Positions 24,412 through 34,639 are shown, counted from the first letter of the stretch. The stretch is 64,000 nucleotides of DNA from Streptomyces lavendofoliae (GCF_014649735.1 NZ_BMTP01000001.1:124001-188000); one strand, 5' to 3'. Program-made: numbers and translations. Notes: generated from the sequence alone by a model not told the origin.

Positions 24412-25508
24412 CGATCCTGTCGCCCCGTGGCGACGCACGGACCGAGCCGCGGGGCGACGGAGGAGGGGGCGCCCCGCGGCTCGCCGACATCGCCGCGCAG
24501 GCCCGCGTCAGCGAGGCCACGGTCAGCCGGGTCCTGAACGGCAAGGCGGGTGTCGCCGGGCCGACCAGGACCCGGGTGCTGGCAGCGCTCGACGTGCTCG
24601 GTTACGAGCGGCCGGTGCGGCTCAAGCGGCGCAGCGCCGGCCTGGTGGGGTTGGTCATCCCGGAGCTGACCAACCCCATCTTCCCGGCGTTCGCCCAGGT
24701 CATCGAGCAGGTGCTGGCCGGGCACGGCTACACGCCCGTGCTGTGCACCCAGATGCCGGGCGGCGCCACCGAGGACGAGCTGGTGGAGCAGTTGGAGGAG
24801 CGCGGCGTCACCGGCATCGTGTTCCTCTCCGGGCTGCACGCGGACACCAGCGCCGACCCGTCCCGGTACGTGCGGCTGGCGGGCCGGGGCGTGCCGTTCG
24901 TACTGATCAACGGCTTCAACGAGCACATCGACGCCCACTTCGTCTCGCCCGACGACCGGTCGGCCGCCCGCATGGCGGTGCGGCACCTCGTCGAGCTGGG
25001 GCACGAGCGGATCGGGCTGGCCATCGGACCGACCCGGTACGTGCCCTCCCGGCGCAAGGCCGAGGGGTTCACGGCCGCGCTGCGCGATCTGCTCGGGGTC
25101 GGCCCGGAGGAGGCCGAACTGCGCGTGCGGCAGACCCTGTTCGGTGTCGAGGGCGGCCACGCGGCGGCCGAGACGCTGCTGGACCAGGGCTGCACGGGAA
25201 TCGTGTGCGCCAGCGACCTGATGGCGCTGGGCGCCGTACGGGCGGTGCGCGGGCGGGGTCTCGACGTACCGCGTGACGTGTCGGTGGTCGGCTTCGACGA
25301 CTCGCCGCTGATCGCGTTCACGGACCCGCCGCTGACGACGGTGCGCCAGCCGGTGCAGGCGATGGCCACGGCGGCGGTGGACGCGTTGCTGGAGGAGATC
25401 GACGGCAACCCGGTGCTGGGGGCACCTCCCAGCGGTAGCTGGGGGAGCACGGAGTTCGTCTTCCAGCCGGAGTTGGTGGTACGCGGTTCCACCGCACAGC
25501 GCAGGTGA
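24408..25508 (+). CDS. LacI-family regulator, paralogue of MalR, with in-frame repeat insertion
   Basis: 366 residues from GTG 24408, which overlaps the glucosidase stop by 4 bases. The HTH is at about residues 24-70 (LADIAAQARVSEATVSRVLN), followed by the same sensor architecture as the regulator at 16135, including VVGFDDSPLIAFTDPPLTTV. Near the C-terminus it has about ten extra residues (LGAPPSGSWGS) relative to that paralogue. They are encoded by a palindromic repeat at 25413-25450. It probably regulates this operon or the amylase genes. Which of the two LacI proteins is the true MalR cannot be decided from sequence. Confidence 0.9.
   Translation: MTILSPRGDARTEPRGDGGGGAPRLADIAAQARVSEATVSRVLNGKAGVAGPTRTRVLAALDVLGYERPVRLKRRSAGLVGLVIPELTNPIFPAFAQVIEQVLAGHGYTPVLCTQMPGGATEDELVEQLEERGVTGIVFLSGLHADTSADPSRYVRLAGRGVPFVLINGFNEHIDAHFVSPDDRSAARMAVRHLVELGHERIGLAIGPTRYVPSRRKAEGFTAALRDLLGVGPEEAELRVRQTLFGVEGGHAAAETLLDQGCTGIVCASDLMALGAVRAVRGRGLDVPRDVSVVGFDDSPLIAFTDPPLTTVRQPVQAMATAAVDALLEEIDGNPVLGAPPSGSWGSTEFVFQPELVVRGSTAQRR
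25413..25450. repeat. REP-like palindromic repeat inside a coding sequence
   Basis: The element has outer arms GTGCT/AGCAC and an inner hairpin CCCAGC-ggta-GCTGGG. From memory, this CTCCCAGC...GCTGGGGG palindrome recurs in many Streptomyces genomes. Here it is in frame and adds residues V336 to about S347 of the LacI protein, a stretch the paralogue lacks. Confidence 0.7.
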
Positions 25509-25569
25509 ATCGGCCCGGGTGAACGGGCGCGGGTGAACGCCCGGGGTCGCGGGATCGCGGGGGTGAGGG

Positions 25570-25623
25570 GGCCCGGGGCCTGCCCGTGATCGGGCGCGGC
25601 GGGGTGTTCATCGGCCCCGGGCC
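25570..25623 (+). terminator. branched hairpin downstream of the second LacI gene
   Basis: The arms 25570-25580 and 25613-25623 are perfectly complementary (11 bp) and enclose a second hairpin, GCCCG-tgat-CGGGC, at 25582-25595. It lies about 60 bases after the regulator stop and is the likely end of the malEFG-glucosidase-regulator transcript. Confidence 0.55.
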
Positions 25624-25759
25624 TCCGGCTTGCGACGCCGTCCGGTCCCCGGTCGGGAACCGGTACGGCGTGCCCGGCCCGGCCGGCCGGGCGCGTGGGG
25701 CCCCGGGGTACGGGAACCCCCGGCCGACCGGACCGGAGTCCTGGTTGAACGTAACACCA

Positions 25760-25788
25760 CTGCAAGTGCTTGCGAAAGGTCTTGCAAG
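25760..25788. promoter_or_regulatory. MalR-type operator cluster upstream of the amylase
   Basis: Three CTTGC/GCAAG half-sites occur in 29 bases: CTGCAAG (25760-25766), CTTGCG (25769-25774) and the palindrome CTTGCAAG (25781-25788). They sit about 50 bases upstream of the proposed -35 of the amylase gene. The core is shared with the malE-region operators, so one regulator is likely to bind both. Confidence 0.65.
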
Positions 25789-25836
25789 TTTGGATCCGGC
25801 GGATTTCTCACATGTGAACCGCGTGTGTCCAAGGGG

Positions 25837-25865
25837 TTGACCGCGTCGCGGGGGGCTCGTACGGT
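25837..25865 (+). promoter_or_regulatory. sigma70-type promoter of the alpha-amylase gene
   Basis: TTGACC (25837-25842) and TACGGT (25860-25865) are separated by 17 bases, a good match to the vegetative sigma (HrdB-type) consensus. The gene starts at 25989. A palindromic operator lies about 25 bases downstream of the -10. Confidence 0.6.
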
Positions 25866-25888
25866 CACGACCGAAAACCATTGATGCT

Positions 25889-25903
25889 TTCTTGCAGCAA
25901 GAA
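25889..25903. promoter_or_regulatory. palindromic operator in the amylase leader
   Basis: TTCTTGC-A-GCAAGAA is a perfect 7-bp inverted repeat around one base. It lies just downstream of the proposed -10 hexamer, where a bound repressor would block initiation or elongation. The CTTGCAG element resembles those known for MalR/Reg1-regulated amylase genes. Confidence 0.7.
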
Positions 25904-25988
25904 GCTTCAACAGGGCCTTGCGGGCACGGCGCGTTGCCGCACGAGGCTGCACCGTCGCAACCGCACCTCCCATTCCCCAGGAGGAAAC

Positions 25989-27692
25989 ATGGCCAGAAAG
26001 ATCGTGGCCGCCGCACTCGCCATCGCGGCGGGAGCCGCTGTGGCCGTCACGGCGCCCCCCACGCCCGCCCGCGCGGCCGCGCCGGGCGACAAGGACGTCA
26101 CCGCCGTGATGTTCGAGTGGACCTTCGCCTCGGTGGCCAAGGCGTGCACCGACACCCTCGGCCCGGCCGGCTACGGGTACGTCCAGGTCTCCCCGCCGCA
26201 GGAGCACATCCAGGGCGCCCAGTGGTGGACCTCGTACCAGCCCGTCAGCTACCGGATCGCCAGCCGCCTCGGAGACCGGGCCGCCTTCCAGTCCATGGTG
26301 AACACCTGCCACGGCGCGGGCGTCAAGGTCGTCGCCGACACCGTCATCAACCACATGGCGGCGGGCAACGGCACCGGCACCGGAGGCTCGGCGTACACCA
26401 AGTACGGCTACCCGGGCCTGTACTCCGCGCCCGACATGAACGACTGCACGGCGCAGATCACCAACTACCAGGACCGCGCCAACGTCCAGAACTGCGAGCT
26501 CGTCGGTCTCGCCGACCTGGACACCGGCGAGGAGTACGTCCGCACCAAGATCGCCGGTTATATGAACGACCTGCTGGCGCTGGGCGTCGACGGCTTCCGC
26601 ATCGACGCCGCCAAGCACATGCCGGCGAACGACCTGGCAGCCATCAAGGCCAAGCTCACCCATCCCGGCGTGTACTGGAAGCAGGAGGCGATACACGGAG
26701 CCGGTGAGGCCGTCTCGCCCGCCGAGTACCTCGGCAACGGCGACGTCCAGGAGTTCCGGTACGCCCGCGACCTCAAGCGCGTCTTCCTCGGTGAGAACCT
26801 CGCCCACCTCAAGAACTTCGGCGAGGCGTGGGGCCACATGGAGTCCGGCAGGTCCGGCGTCTTCGTCGACAACCACGACACCGAGCGCGGCGGCGACACC
26901 CTGAACTACAAGAACGGCTCCGCCTACACGCTGGCCAACGTCTTCATGCTGGCCTGGCCGTACGGTTCCCCGGACGTCCACTCCGGCTACGAGTGGACCG
27001 ACAAGGACGCCGGGCCGCCCAGCGGCGGGAACGTGAGCGCCTGCTACAGCGACGGCTGGAAGTGCCAGCACGCCTGGCGCGAGATCGCCTCCATGGTCGC
27101 TTTCCGGAACGTGGCCCGCGGTCAGGGTGTCACGAACTGGTGGGACAACGGCGGCGACCAGATCGCCTTCGGGCGCGGCACCAAGGCGTACGTGGCCCTC
27201 AACCACGAGACGTCCGCGCTCACCCGGACGTTCCAGACGTCGCTGCCCGCCGGTGACTACTGCGACGTACAGAACAACCGGCCCGTCACGGTCGACGGCT
27301 CCGGCCGGTTCACGGCGACGCTCGGTGCCGGTACGGCCGTGGCGCTGCACGCCGGGGCCCGCACCTGCGGCGCGGGGTCCACGACGCCGCCGCCCGCCGC
27401 CACCGGGGCGTCCTTCGCGGTCAACGCCACCACCGTCCCCGGCGAGAACATCCACGTCGTCGGGGACCAGGCCGCCCTCGGCAACTGGAACACCGCCGCC
27501 GCGCCGAAGCTGGACCCGGCGGCCTACCCGGTCTGGAAGCTCGCCGTGACGCTCCCCGCCGGGACGTCCTTCGCGTACAAGTACGTCCGCAAGGACGCTG
27601 CCGGGAACGTGACCTGGGAGTCCGGCGCGAACCGCACCGCCACCGTCCCCGCCTCCGGGACGGTCACCCTGAACGACACGTTCCGCTCCTGA
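25989..27692 (+). CDS. secreted alpha-amylase with starch-binding CBM20
   Basis: 567 residues. The signal peptide (residues 1-30, ending PARAAAPGD) marks secretion. The GH13 domain covers about 35-455 with the catalytic triad Asp206 ([10 protein letters not shown]), Glu233 (YWKQEAIHG) and Asp297 ([10 protein letters not shown]), as in Streptomyces endo-alpha-amylases. After a Thr/Pro linker, residues about 470-567 form a CBM20 ([17 protein letters not shown]). It should attack starch outside the cell and feed the MalEFG importer. GGAGGAAAC precedes the ATG at close spacing. Upstream lie a consensus promoter and CTTGC operators. Confidence 0.96.
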   Translation: MARKIVAAALAIAAGAAVAVTAPPTPARAAAPGDKDVTAVMFEWTFASVAKACTDTLGPAGYGYVQVSPPQEHIQGAQWWTSYQPVSYRIASRLGDRAAFQSMVNTCHGAGVKVVADTVINHMAAGNGTGTGGSAYTKYGYPGLYSAPDMNDCTAQITNYQDRANVQNCELVGLADLDTGEEYVRTKIAGYMNDLLALGVDGFRIDAAKHMPANDLAAIKAKLTHPGVYWKQEAIHGAGEAVSPAEYLGNGDVQEFRYARDLKRVFLGENLAHLKNFGEAWGHMESGRSGVFVDNHDTERGGDTLNYKNGSAYTLANVFMLAWPYGSPDVHSGYEWTDKDAGPPSGGNVSACYSDGWKCQHAWREIASMVAFRNVARGQGVTNWWDNGGDQIAFGRGTKAYVALNHETSALTRTFQTSLPAGDYCDVQNNRPVTVDGSGRFTATLGAGTAVALHAGARTCGAGSTTPPPAATGASFAVNATTVPGENIHVVGDQAALGNWNTAAAPKLDPAAYPVWKLAVTLPAGTSFAYKYVRKDAAGNVTWESGANRTATVPASGTVTLNDTFRS

Positions 27693-27996
27693 CGCCGGAC
27701 GCGCCCTCCCGCGGCCCGGAACCCCGAGCCGCGGGAACCGCACCGGGGGAGCCGGGCCCCGGAGCCGCGAGCCCCGGCGCCCGGCCCGGGGCCGCTCACC
27801 CGGCCCGAGCCCCGTGCCGGGCCCCGCCCCGGCCCCCGGCCCGGCCCTCCGGCCCCGGCACGGGCCGTCCCGGCACGACGCCCCCGGCCCCGACCCGACC
27901 CGATCCCGTCCGACCCACCGGCCGCCCCGCGCCCCACCCGGGCCCGGGGCGGCACGCCACCCCCGTCCCCGCAACCCTCATCGAGGAGATCCCGCC
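27693..27996. other. GC-rich intergenic region before the pullulanase gene
   Basis: About 300 bases, strongly C/G-biased, with short CCGGCCC-type runs and no credible gene. It contains the amylase terminator at its left end. At its right end is the GAGGAG ribosome binding site (27983-27988) of the next gene. No CTTGC operator was found here. Confidence 0.5.
27707..27736 (+). terminator. hairpin after the amylase gene
   Basis: The arms 27707-27715 and 27728-27736 are perfectly complementary over 9 bases with a 12-base loop. The hairpin begins 15 bases after the amylase stop. Confidence 0.55.
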
Positions 27997-30900
27997 TTGA
28001 TACGCCCCCGATCCCTGCCGCGCGCCCCGCGCCTCCCGCGCAGAACCGCGGCCGCCCTCGCGGCGGCGACGGTCGCGGCACTCGTCCCGGCCCTGCCGGC
28101 GACCGCCGCGCCCGCGCCCCCCGCCCCGCCGTCGGACAGGGCGCTCGCGGGCGAGCCCGCCCGGCACGACCTGACCCGCGAGCAGTTCTACTTCGTCCTG
28201 CCCGACCGGTTCGCCAACGGCGACCCGGGCAACGACCGCGGCGGACTGACCGGGTCCCGGCTCACCACCGGCCACGACCCCGCCGACAAGGGCTTCTACC
28301 AGGGCGGCGACCTCAAGGGCCTCACCGAGAGGCTCGACTACATCAAGGGCCTGGGCACCACCGCCATCTGGATGGCGCCCATCTTCAAGAACCAGCCCGT
28401 CCAGGGCGAGGGCAAGGACGCCTCGGCCGGCTACCACGGCTACTGGATCACCGACTTCACCCAGGTCGACCCGCACTTCGGCACCAACGCGGACCTGGAG
28501 AAGCTCATCGACAAGGCCCATGCCAAGGGCATGAAGGTCTTCTTCGACGTCATCACCAACCACACCGCCGATGTCGTCGACTACAAGGAGAAGTCCTACG
28601 ACTACCTGTCCAAGGGCGCCTTCCCGTACCTCACGAAGGACGGCGTCCCCTTCGACGACGCCGACTACGCCGACGGCACCGAGCCGTTCCCGAAGACCGA
28701 CCGCGACTCCTTCCCCCGCACCCCGGTCGTCCCCGACGCCAAGAAGAACCTCAAGGTCCCCTCCTGGCTCAACGACCCCACGATGTACCACAACCGGGGT
28801 GACTCGACCTTCGCCGGCGAGTCCTCCACCCAGGGCGACTTCGCCGGCCTGGACGACCTGTGGACCGAGCGCCCCGAGGTCGTCGAGGGCATGGAGAGGA
28901 TCTACCAGCGGTGGGTGCGCGACTTCGACATCGACGGTTTCCGCGTCGACACCGTCAAGCACGTCAACTCCGAGTTCTGGACGCAGTGGGCCACCGCCCT
29001 CGACGCGTACGCCGCCAAGCGCGGCCGTGACGACTTCTTCATGTTCGGCGAGGTGTACTCCGCCGACCCCGCCGTCACCGCCCCCTACGTCACCCGGGGC
29101 CGTCTCGACGCCACCCTCGACTTCCCCTTCCAGGACGCCGCCCGCCGTTACGCCTCCCAGGGCGGCCCCGCCGGCAAGCTCTCCGAGCTGTTCGCGCAGG
29201 ACTACCGCTACACGACCGACAAGGCCAACGCCTACGAGTCGGTGTCCTTCCTCGGCAACCACGACATGGGCCGCTTCGGCACCTTCCTGAAGCAGGACAA
29301 CGCCGAGGCCGGCGACGCGGAGCTGGTCAACCGCTACCGGCTCGCCAACGAGCTGATGTTCCTCAGCCGCGGCAACCCGGTCGTCTACTACGGCGACGAG
29401 CAGGGCTTCACCGGCGCGGGCGGCGACAAGGACGCCCGCCAGACGCTCTTCGCGTCGAAGACCGCCGACTACCTCGACGACGACCAGCTCGGCACCGACC
29501 GGACGCACGCCACCGACGCGTACGACACCGGCCACCCCCTCTACCGGTCCATCGCCGCCCTGTCCCGGCTCACCAAGGCCCACCCGGCGCTCCGCGACGG
29601 CGTCCAGACCGAGCGGCACGCCGACGACGGCCGGGGCGTGTACGCCTTCTCCCGTACCGACACCAGGACGCGCACCGAGTACGTCGTCGCCGTCAACAAC
29701 GCCACCGCCCCGAGGACCGTGGAGCTCGCCACCGACTCCCCGGACACCGCCTTCCGGTACCTGTACGGCGGCAAGGGCGCCGTCACCGGCGGCGGCCACC
29801 GGCTGAAGGTGACCGTCCCCGCCCTGTCCTCCGTCGTCCTCAGGGCCGGCAAGCCCGTACCCGCCCCTGCCACCGCGCCCACCATCGCCCTCAAGGCCCC
29901 GGCCGCCGGCGCCACCGGCACCGTCGAGATCACCGCGGACGTCGACGGCGGCGGCCTGAACCGGGTCGTCTTCGCCGCCCAGACCGGCGACGGGAAGTGG
30001 CAGAGCCTCGGCTCCGCCGACCACGCCCCCTACAAGGTCACCCACCACGTCCCCGCCTCGGTGCGGGCCGGCACGCCCCTGCGCTACAAGGCCGTCGTCG
30101 TCGACAGCACCGGCCGCACCGCCGGCGCCCTCGCCGCGACCACCGCCGGACAGGCACCGAAGCCCGGCAGGCCCAGCGCCGTGGACCGCGACTACGCCGT
30201 CGTCCACTACCAGCGGCCCGACGGCGACTACGAGGGCTGGCGGCTGAGGACGGGCGCGGCGGGGGCCACCGCCGCCGCCTTCACCGGCCGCGACGCGTAC
30301 GGCGCCTTCGCCTGGGTCAAGGTCGAGGACGGCACCGCGTCCGTCCCGTACACCGTCGAGAAGAACGGCACCACCGACGGCCCGCGGCGCACCCTCGACC
30401 TGGCCGCCACCGGCGAGGTCTGGATCAAGCAGGGCGCGGACGGCCAGCAGGACAAGGCCCCCGGCGGCGCCTACCCGCCGCAGGACCAGGGCAAGGCCGT
30501 CATCCACTACCACCGCCCCGACGGGAACTACGACGGCTGGGGCCTGCACACCTGGACCGGCGCCGCCACCCCCACCGACTGGTCCAAGCCGCTCCAGCCC
30601 GTGCGGAAGGACGCCTTCGGCCTCACCTTCGAGGTGCCGCTCGCCCCGGGGGCCACGTCCCTCTCCTACATCGTCCACAAGGGCGACGAGAAGGACGTCC
30701 CCGCCGACCGGTCCCTGGACTTCGGCACGTACGGCAAGGAGGTCTGGCTCCTCACCGGTGACAGTGGCTACCTGCTGCCCACCACCGGCGCCGCACCCGC
30801 CCTCGACCTCACCAAGGCCGAGGCCCAGTGGATCGACGCGAACACCGTCGTCTGGAAGGTGAAGGCCACCCCCGGCACCAGCACCCAGCTCGTGTACGAC

Positions 30901-33375
30901 CGGGTCGGCTCCCTCACCGCGACCGGTGGCGCCCTCTCCGACGAGGGCCGCTGGCTGCGGCTGAACCCCGGCACGCTCACCGACGCCCAGAAGGCGATGT
31001 TCCCGCATCTCGCGGAGTACCCGGCCTTCACCCTCGACCCGCGCGACCGCGACCGGGTGCGCGACGCCCTGCGCGGCCAGGTCGTCGCCACCCGGCGCGC
31101 CGCCAACGGAGCCCTGCTCGCCGCCACCGGCGTCCAGATCCCGGGCGTCCTGGACGACCTGTACGGCGCGCGGGCGCGGCACAAGGCCCTCGGCCCCGTG
31201 TTCCGCGACGGCGTGCCCACCCTCTCCGTCTGGGCGCCGACCGCCCAGCACGTCGCCCTCGAACTCGACGGCCGGCGCGTGCCCATGAAGCGCGACGCGA
31301 CCACCGGCGTCTGGTCCGTCACCGGCGGCAAGAGCTGGAAGGACAAGCCCTACCGGTACGAGGTTAAGGTCTGGGCGCCCGCCGCCGGCAAGGTCGTCAC
31401 CAACAAGGTCACCGACCCCTACTCCACCGCCCTCACCGCCGACTCCGCCCGCAGCCTGGTCACCGACCTCGCCGACCCGAAGCTCGCCCCGGCCGGCTGG
31501 ACGACCCTGAGGAAGCCCGCCGCCACCCCGCTGCGGGACGCGCGCATCCAGGAGCTGCACGTCCGCGACTTCTCGATCGCCGACCGCACCGCCAAGCACC
31601 CCGGCGGCTACCTGGCCTTCACCGACAGCGCCTCCGACGGCATGAAGCACCTGAGGAAGCTGGCCGGCAGCGGCACCTCCCACGTCCACCTGCTGCCCGT
31701 CTTCGACATCGGCACCATCCCCGAGAGGAAGCCGGACCAGGCCACCCCGGACTGCGACCTGAAGGCGTACGCGCCCGACTCCGACGAGCAGCAGAGCTGC
31801 GTGTCGAAGGCCGCCGCCAAGGACGCCTTCAACTGGGGCTACGACCCGCTGCACTACACCGTCCCCGAGGGCTCCTACGCCTCCGACCCGGACGGCACCC
31901 GCCGCACCGTCGAGTTCCGGCAGATGGTGCAGGGCCTGAACAAGGCCGGGCTGCGCACCGTCATGGACGTGGTCTACAACCACACCGTGGCGAGCGGCCA
32001 GTCGGACCGGTCGGTCCTCGACCGGATCGTCCCCGGCTACTACCAGCGGCTGCTCGCCGACGGCACCGTCGCCACCTCCACCTGCTGCGCCAACACCGCG
32101 CCCGAGAACACGATGATGGGCAAGCTCGTCGTCGACTCGGTGGTCACCTGGGCCAAGGAGTACAAGGTCGACGGCTTCCGCTTCGACCTGATGGGCCACC
32201 ACCCCAAGGCCAACATCCTCGCCGTCCGCAAGGCCCTCGACGGGCTCACCGTCGCGAAGGACGGCGTCGACGGCAAGAAGATCATCCTGTACGGGGAGGG
32301 CTGGAACTTCGGCGAGATCGCCGACGACGCCCGCTTCGTCCAGGCCACCCAGAAGAACATGGCCGGCACCGGCATCGCGACCTTCTCCGACCGGGCCCGC
32401 GACGCCGTACGCGGCGGCGGCCCCTTCGACGCCGACCCCGGCGTCCAGGGCTTCGCCTCCGGCCTGTTCACCGACCCCAACACGTCCACCGCCAACGGCA
32501 CCCCGGCCGAGCAGAAGGCCCGCCTCCTGCACTACCAGGACCTGATCAAGGTCGGCCTCTCCGGCAACCTCGCCTCCTACACCTTCACCGACACCTCGGG
32601 CCGGAAGGCCAAGGGCTCCGAGGTCGACTACAACGGCGCCCCCGCCGGCTACGCCGCCGCCCCCGGCGACGCCCTCGCCTACGCGGACGCCCACGACAAC
32701 GAGACCCTGTACGACGCGCTCGCCTTCAAGCTCCCGGCGGCCACGTCCCCCGACGAGCGGGCCAGGATGCAGGTGCTCGCCATGGCGACCGCCGCGCTGT
32801 CCCAGGGCCCGGCGCTCTCCCAGGCGGGCAGCGACCTGCTCCGCTCCAAGTCGCTGGACCGCAACTCCTACGACAGCGGCGACTGGTTCAACGTCCTCAA
32901 CTGGGACTGCCGGGCCGGCAACGGCTTCGGACGCGGCCTGCCGCCGGCCGCCGACAACAAGGACAAGTGGTCCTTCGGCAAGCCGCTGCTGGCCTCCCCG
33001 TCCCTCACCGTCGGCTGCCCGCAGATCACCGGCGCCTCCGCCGCCTACCAGGACCTGCTGAAGATCCGTACGACGGAGAAGGTCTTCAGCCTGGCGACGG
33101 TCGGCGAGGTGCAGGACGCCCTGTCCTTCCCGCTCTCCGGGACGGACGAGACCCCCGGCGTGATCACCATGCGCCTCGGGCACCTGGTCGTGGTCTTCAA
33201 CGCCACACCGAAGGAGCAGGCCCAGCCCGTTCCCGCCCTGTCCGGCAAGGGCCACGCCCTCCACCCGGTCCAGGCGAACGGCTCCGACGCCACGGTGAAG
33301 AGGTCCTCGTACGAGGCGGCCACCGGCACCTTCACGGTCCCCGCCCGCACGGTGGCGGTGTTCACCCGGCGCTAA
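27997..33375 (+). CDS. secreted bifunctional amylase-pullulanase (two GH13 modules)
   Basis: 1792 residues. A signal peptide ends near LPATAAPAP. The first GH13 module (about residues 60-620) has Asp318 (GFRVDTVKH), Glu352 (FGEVYSAD) and Asp423 (LGNHDMGRF). Two PulA-type CBM41 modules follow ([14 protein letters not shown] near 734; [14 protein letters not shown] near 835), then a CBM48-like segment ([13 protein letters not shown] near 1078). The second, pullulanase-type GH13 has Asp1397 ([10 protein letters not shown]), Glu1434 (LYGEGWNF) and Asp1567 ([10 protein letters not shown]). It should cut both alpha-1,4 and alpha-1,6 links. The start is TTG 27997, with GAGGAG 8 bases upstream; no ATG or GTG fits. 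Confidence 0.94.
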   Translation: MIRPRSLPRAPRLPRRTAAALAAATVAALVPALPATAAPAPPAPPSDRALAGEPARHDLTREQFYFVLPDRFANGDPGNDRGGLTGSRLTTGHDPADKGFYQGGDLKGLTERLDYIKGLGTTAIWMAPIFKNQPVQGEGKDASAGYHGYWITDFTQVDPHFGTNADLEKLIDKAHAKGMKVFFDVITNHTADVVDYKEKSYDYLSKGAFPYLTKDGVPFDDADYADGTEPFPKTDRDSFPRTPVVPDAKKNLKVPSWLNDPTMYHNRGDSTFAGESSTQGDFAGLDDLWTERPEVVEGMERIYQRWVRDFDIDGFRVDTVKHVNSEFWTQWATALDAYAAKRGRDDFFMFGEVYSADPAVTAPYVTRGRLDATLDFPFQDAARRYASQGGPAGKLSELFAQDYRYTTDKANAYESVSFLGNHDMGRFGTFLKQDNAEAGDAELVNRYRLANELMFLSRGNPVVYYGDEQGFTGAGGDKDARQTLFASKTADYLDDDQLGTDRTHATDAYDTGHPLYRSIAALSRLTKAHPALRDGVQTERHADDGRGVYAFSRTDTRTRTEYVVAVNNATAPRTVELATDSPDTAFRYLYGGKGAVTGGGHRLKVTVPALSSVVLRAGKPVPAPATAPTIALKAPAAGATGTVEITADVDGGGLNRVVFAAQTGDGKWQSLGSADHAPYKVTHHVPASVRAGTPLRYKAVVVDSTGRTAGALAATTAGQAPKPGRPSAVDRDYAVVHYQRPDGDYEGWRLRTGAAGATAAAFTGRDAYGAFAWVKVEDGTASVPYTVEKNGTTDGPRRTLDLAATGEVWIKQGADGQQDKAPGGAYPPQDQGKAVIHYHRPDGNYDGWGLHTWTGAATPTDWSKPLQPVRKDAFGLTFEVPLAPGATSLSYIVHKGDEKDVPADRSLDFGTYGKEVWLLTGDSGYLLPTTGAAPALDLTKAEAQWIDANTVVWKVKATPGTSTQLVYDRVGSLTATGGALSDEGRWLRLNPGTLTDAQKAMFPHLAEYPAFTLDPRDRDRVRDALRGQVVATRRAANGALLAATGVQIPGVLDDLYGARARHKALGPVFRDGVPTLSVWAPTAQHVALELDGRRVPMKRDATTGVWSVTGGKSWKDKPYRYEVKVWAPAAGKVVTNKVTDPYSTALTADSARSLVTDLADPKLAPAGWTTLRKPAATPLRDARIQELHVRDFSIADRTAKHPGGYLAFTDSASDGMKHLRKLAGSGTSHVHLLPVFDIGTIPERKPDQATPDCDLKAYAPDSDEQQSCVSKAAAKDAFNWGYDPLHYTVPEGSYASDPDGTRRTVEFRQMVQGLNKAGLRTVMDVVYNHTVASGQSDRSVLDRIVPGYYQRLLADGTVATSTCCANTAPENTMMGKLVVDSVVTWAKEYKVDGFRFDLMGHHPKANILAVRKALDGLTVAKDGVDGKKIILYGEGWNFGEIADDARFVQATQKNMAGTGIATFSDRARDAVRGGGPFDADPGVQGFASGLFTDPNTSTANGTPAEQKARLLHYQDLIKVGLSGNLASYTFTDTSGRKAKGSEVDYNGAPAGYAAAPGDALAYADAHDNETLYDALAFKLPAATSPDERARMQVLAMATAALSQGPALSQAGSDLLRSKSLDRNSYDSGDWFNVLNWDCRAGNGFGRGLPPAADNKDKWSFGKPLLASPSLTVGCPQITGASAAYQDLLKIRTTEKVFSLATVGEVQDALSFPLSGTDETPGVITMRLGHLVVVFNATPKEQAQPVPALSGKGHALHPVQANGSDATVKRSSYEAATGTFTVPARTVAVFTRR

Positions 33376-33450
33376 GGGCCGCCTTCCGGATCGGGCGGGG
33401 CCACCAGACCCCGCTTTCCGATCCGGCCTGATCCGAAGGACAGGACCTGG
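33375..33450. mobile_element. short MITE-like element / terminator after the pullulanase gene
   Basis: The right end, read on the minus strand, is AGGTCCTGTCCTTCGGATC. It matches the left end of the element at 9118 at 16 of 19 positions, and the 15-base sequence GATCCGGCCTGATCC is identical in both (9253-9267 and 33420-33434). The left end AGGGCCGCC..CCGGATC is a weaker match and starts at the last base of the TAA stop. The interior folds into a hairpin (33387-33400 with 33409-33425, a TTT bulge) that can terminate transcription. Confidence 0.5.
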
Positions 33451-33460
33451 GCCCCCGGGG

Positions 33461-33495
33461 CGCCACGGTTCGGACAGCTGTTCCGGACCGTGGCG
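33461..33495. promoter_or_regulatory. 14-bp stem-loop upstream of the CHMI-family gene
   Basis: The arms 33461-33474 and 33482-33495 pair with one G-T position and a 7-base loop. It lies 50 bases before the next start codon. It may be a second terminator for the pullulanase or a leader structure. Confidence 0.45.
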
Positions 33496-33544
33496 CCCCG
33501 CTCTATCGTGGCCCGGACGCCCACCACGACCAGGAGCCGCAGCC

Positions 33545-33895
33545 ATGCCGCAGATCACCGTCGACTACTCCGCCTCCCTCGACGAGGACTTCGACCGCCG
33601 GGGCTTCGCGCTGGCCCTCCACCCCCTGGTCGTCGAGACGGTGGGGGCCCGGCTCGCCGCCTGCAAGACGCGCACGCGCCGGACCGAGGACACCGTGGTC
33701 GGGGACGGCGCGGCCGACGACGCCCTGGTGCACGTGGGCATCGACCTGCTCGCCGGCCGCAGCGACGAGGCCAAGGCGCGGCTGACGGAGGCCGTCCTCG
33801 CGCTCGTACCGGAGTTCGTCAAGCCGGCCGAGGGCCGCGCGCTGCACGTCTCCGCCGAGGTCCACGACCTCGACCCCTCCTACCGCTCACGCTGA
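33545..33895 (+). CDS. 5-carboxymethyl-2-hydroxymuconate delta-isomerase (CHMI) family protein
   Basis: 116 residues, full length for the family. It begins MPQITVDYSASLDE; Pro2 is the catalytic N-terminal proline of the tautomerase-like fold after Met removal. CHMI acts in homoprotocatechuate degradation, but no other gene of that pathway is near, so the actual substrate is open. The 3' end overlaps the end of the convergent TetR gene by 9 bases. Confidence 0.85.
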   Translation: MPQITVDYSASLDEDFDRRGFALALHPLVVETVGARLAACKTRTRRTEDTVVGDGAADDALVHVGIDLLAGRSDEAKARLTEAVLALVPEFVKPAEGRALHVSAEVHDLDPSYRSR

Positions 33896-34639
33896 CGTAC
33901 CGCCGGCGCGGAAGCCCGGGCCGGCGCTCCGCGCCGTCGCGGCGGGGACTTTCGGCAGCAGCGTCGCCAGCCGGTCGACCAGCTCGCCGAACGGGCCGTC
34001 GACCGGCTCGTCGGCCAGCACGTGCAGCAGCAGCGAGGCCATCTCCCCGTCGTACGCCGCGCTCACCGCCGCCAGCGCCGCGAAGTCGTGCACCAGTTGC
34101 AGCTGAAGCTCACCGCGCGGTATCCGCCGCCCGTCCAGCCACAGCAACGCCGTCGACTCGGTGAGCGACACCCACGACCGCACGACCAGCTCCAGACGGG
34201 CGGACGGGTCCGTGACACCGAGGTGGGCCAGGATCTGCTCGTACGCCGCCCGGCGCACCTCGTCGATCATGGCGTTCGCCGTACTGGAGCCGGCCGCCGG
34301 CCCGCCCCGCATCAACGCCGAGAACCCCGGCCCGTGCTCCTCCACGAAGTCGAAGAACCGCTCCATCACCCGCAGCAGCCGGGCCCCCAGCGGACCCTCG
34401 GGCGGCTCGACGAACCGGTCGGCCAACTCGTCCGCCGCACGCCGCAGCGCCGCCTCGTACAGGCTCTGCTTGCCGGGGAAGTAGTGGTACACCAGCGGCC
34501 GGGAGATGCCCGCGGCGGCGGCGATCTCGTCGATCGACACCTCCTCGGGGGAGCGGCGGCCGAACAGCTCCAGCGCGACGCCGATCAGCTGCTGTCTGCG
34601 CTCCTCGACGCCCATCCTGCGGCGCGTCCCGGTCGTCAT
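33887..34639 (-). CDS. TetR-family transcriptional regulator
   Basis: 250 residues. The N-terminal HTH covers about 15-60 (VSIDEIAAAAGISRPLVYHY, FPGKQSLYEAAL). The ligand domain that follows is helical, with FVEEHGPGFSALMRGG, typical of a common Streptomyces TetR subgroup. It is divergent from a small membrane protein gene at 34713, the obvious candidate target besides itself. It converges with the CHMI gene with a 9-base overlap. The ligand is unknown. Confidence 0.9.
   Translation of the reverse strand: MTTGTRRRMGVEERRQQLIGVALELFGRRSPEEVSIDEIAAAAGISRPLVYHYFPGKQSLYEAALRRAADELADRFVEPPEGPLGARLLRVMERFFDFVEEHGPGFSALMRGGPAAGSSTANAMIDEVRRAAYEQILAHLGVTDPSARLELVVRSWVSLTESTALLWLDGRRIPRGELQLQLVHDFAALAAVSAAYDGEMASLLLHVLADEPVDGPFGELVDRLATLLPKVPAATARSAGPGFRAGGTSA

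Noticed and set aside
27796..33558. 1920-residue open frame on the minus strand
   Set aside because: It lies opposite the pullulanase gene and has the Val/Gly/Arg-rich, repetitive composition of an antisense shadow in GC-rich DNA.
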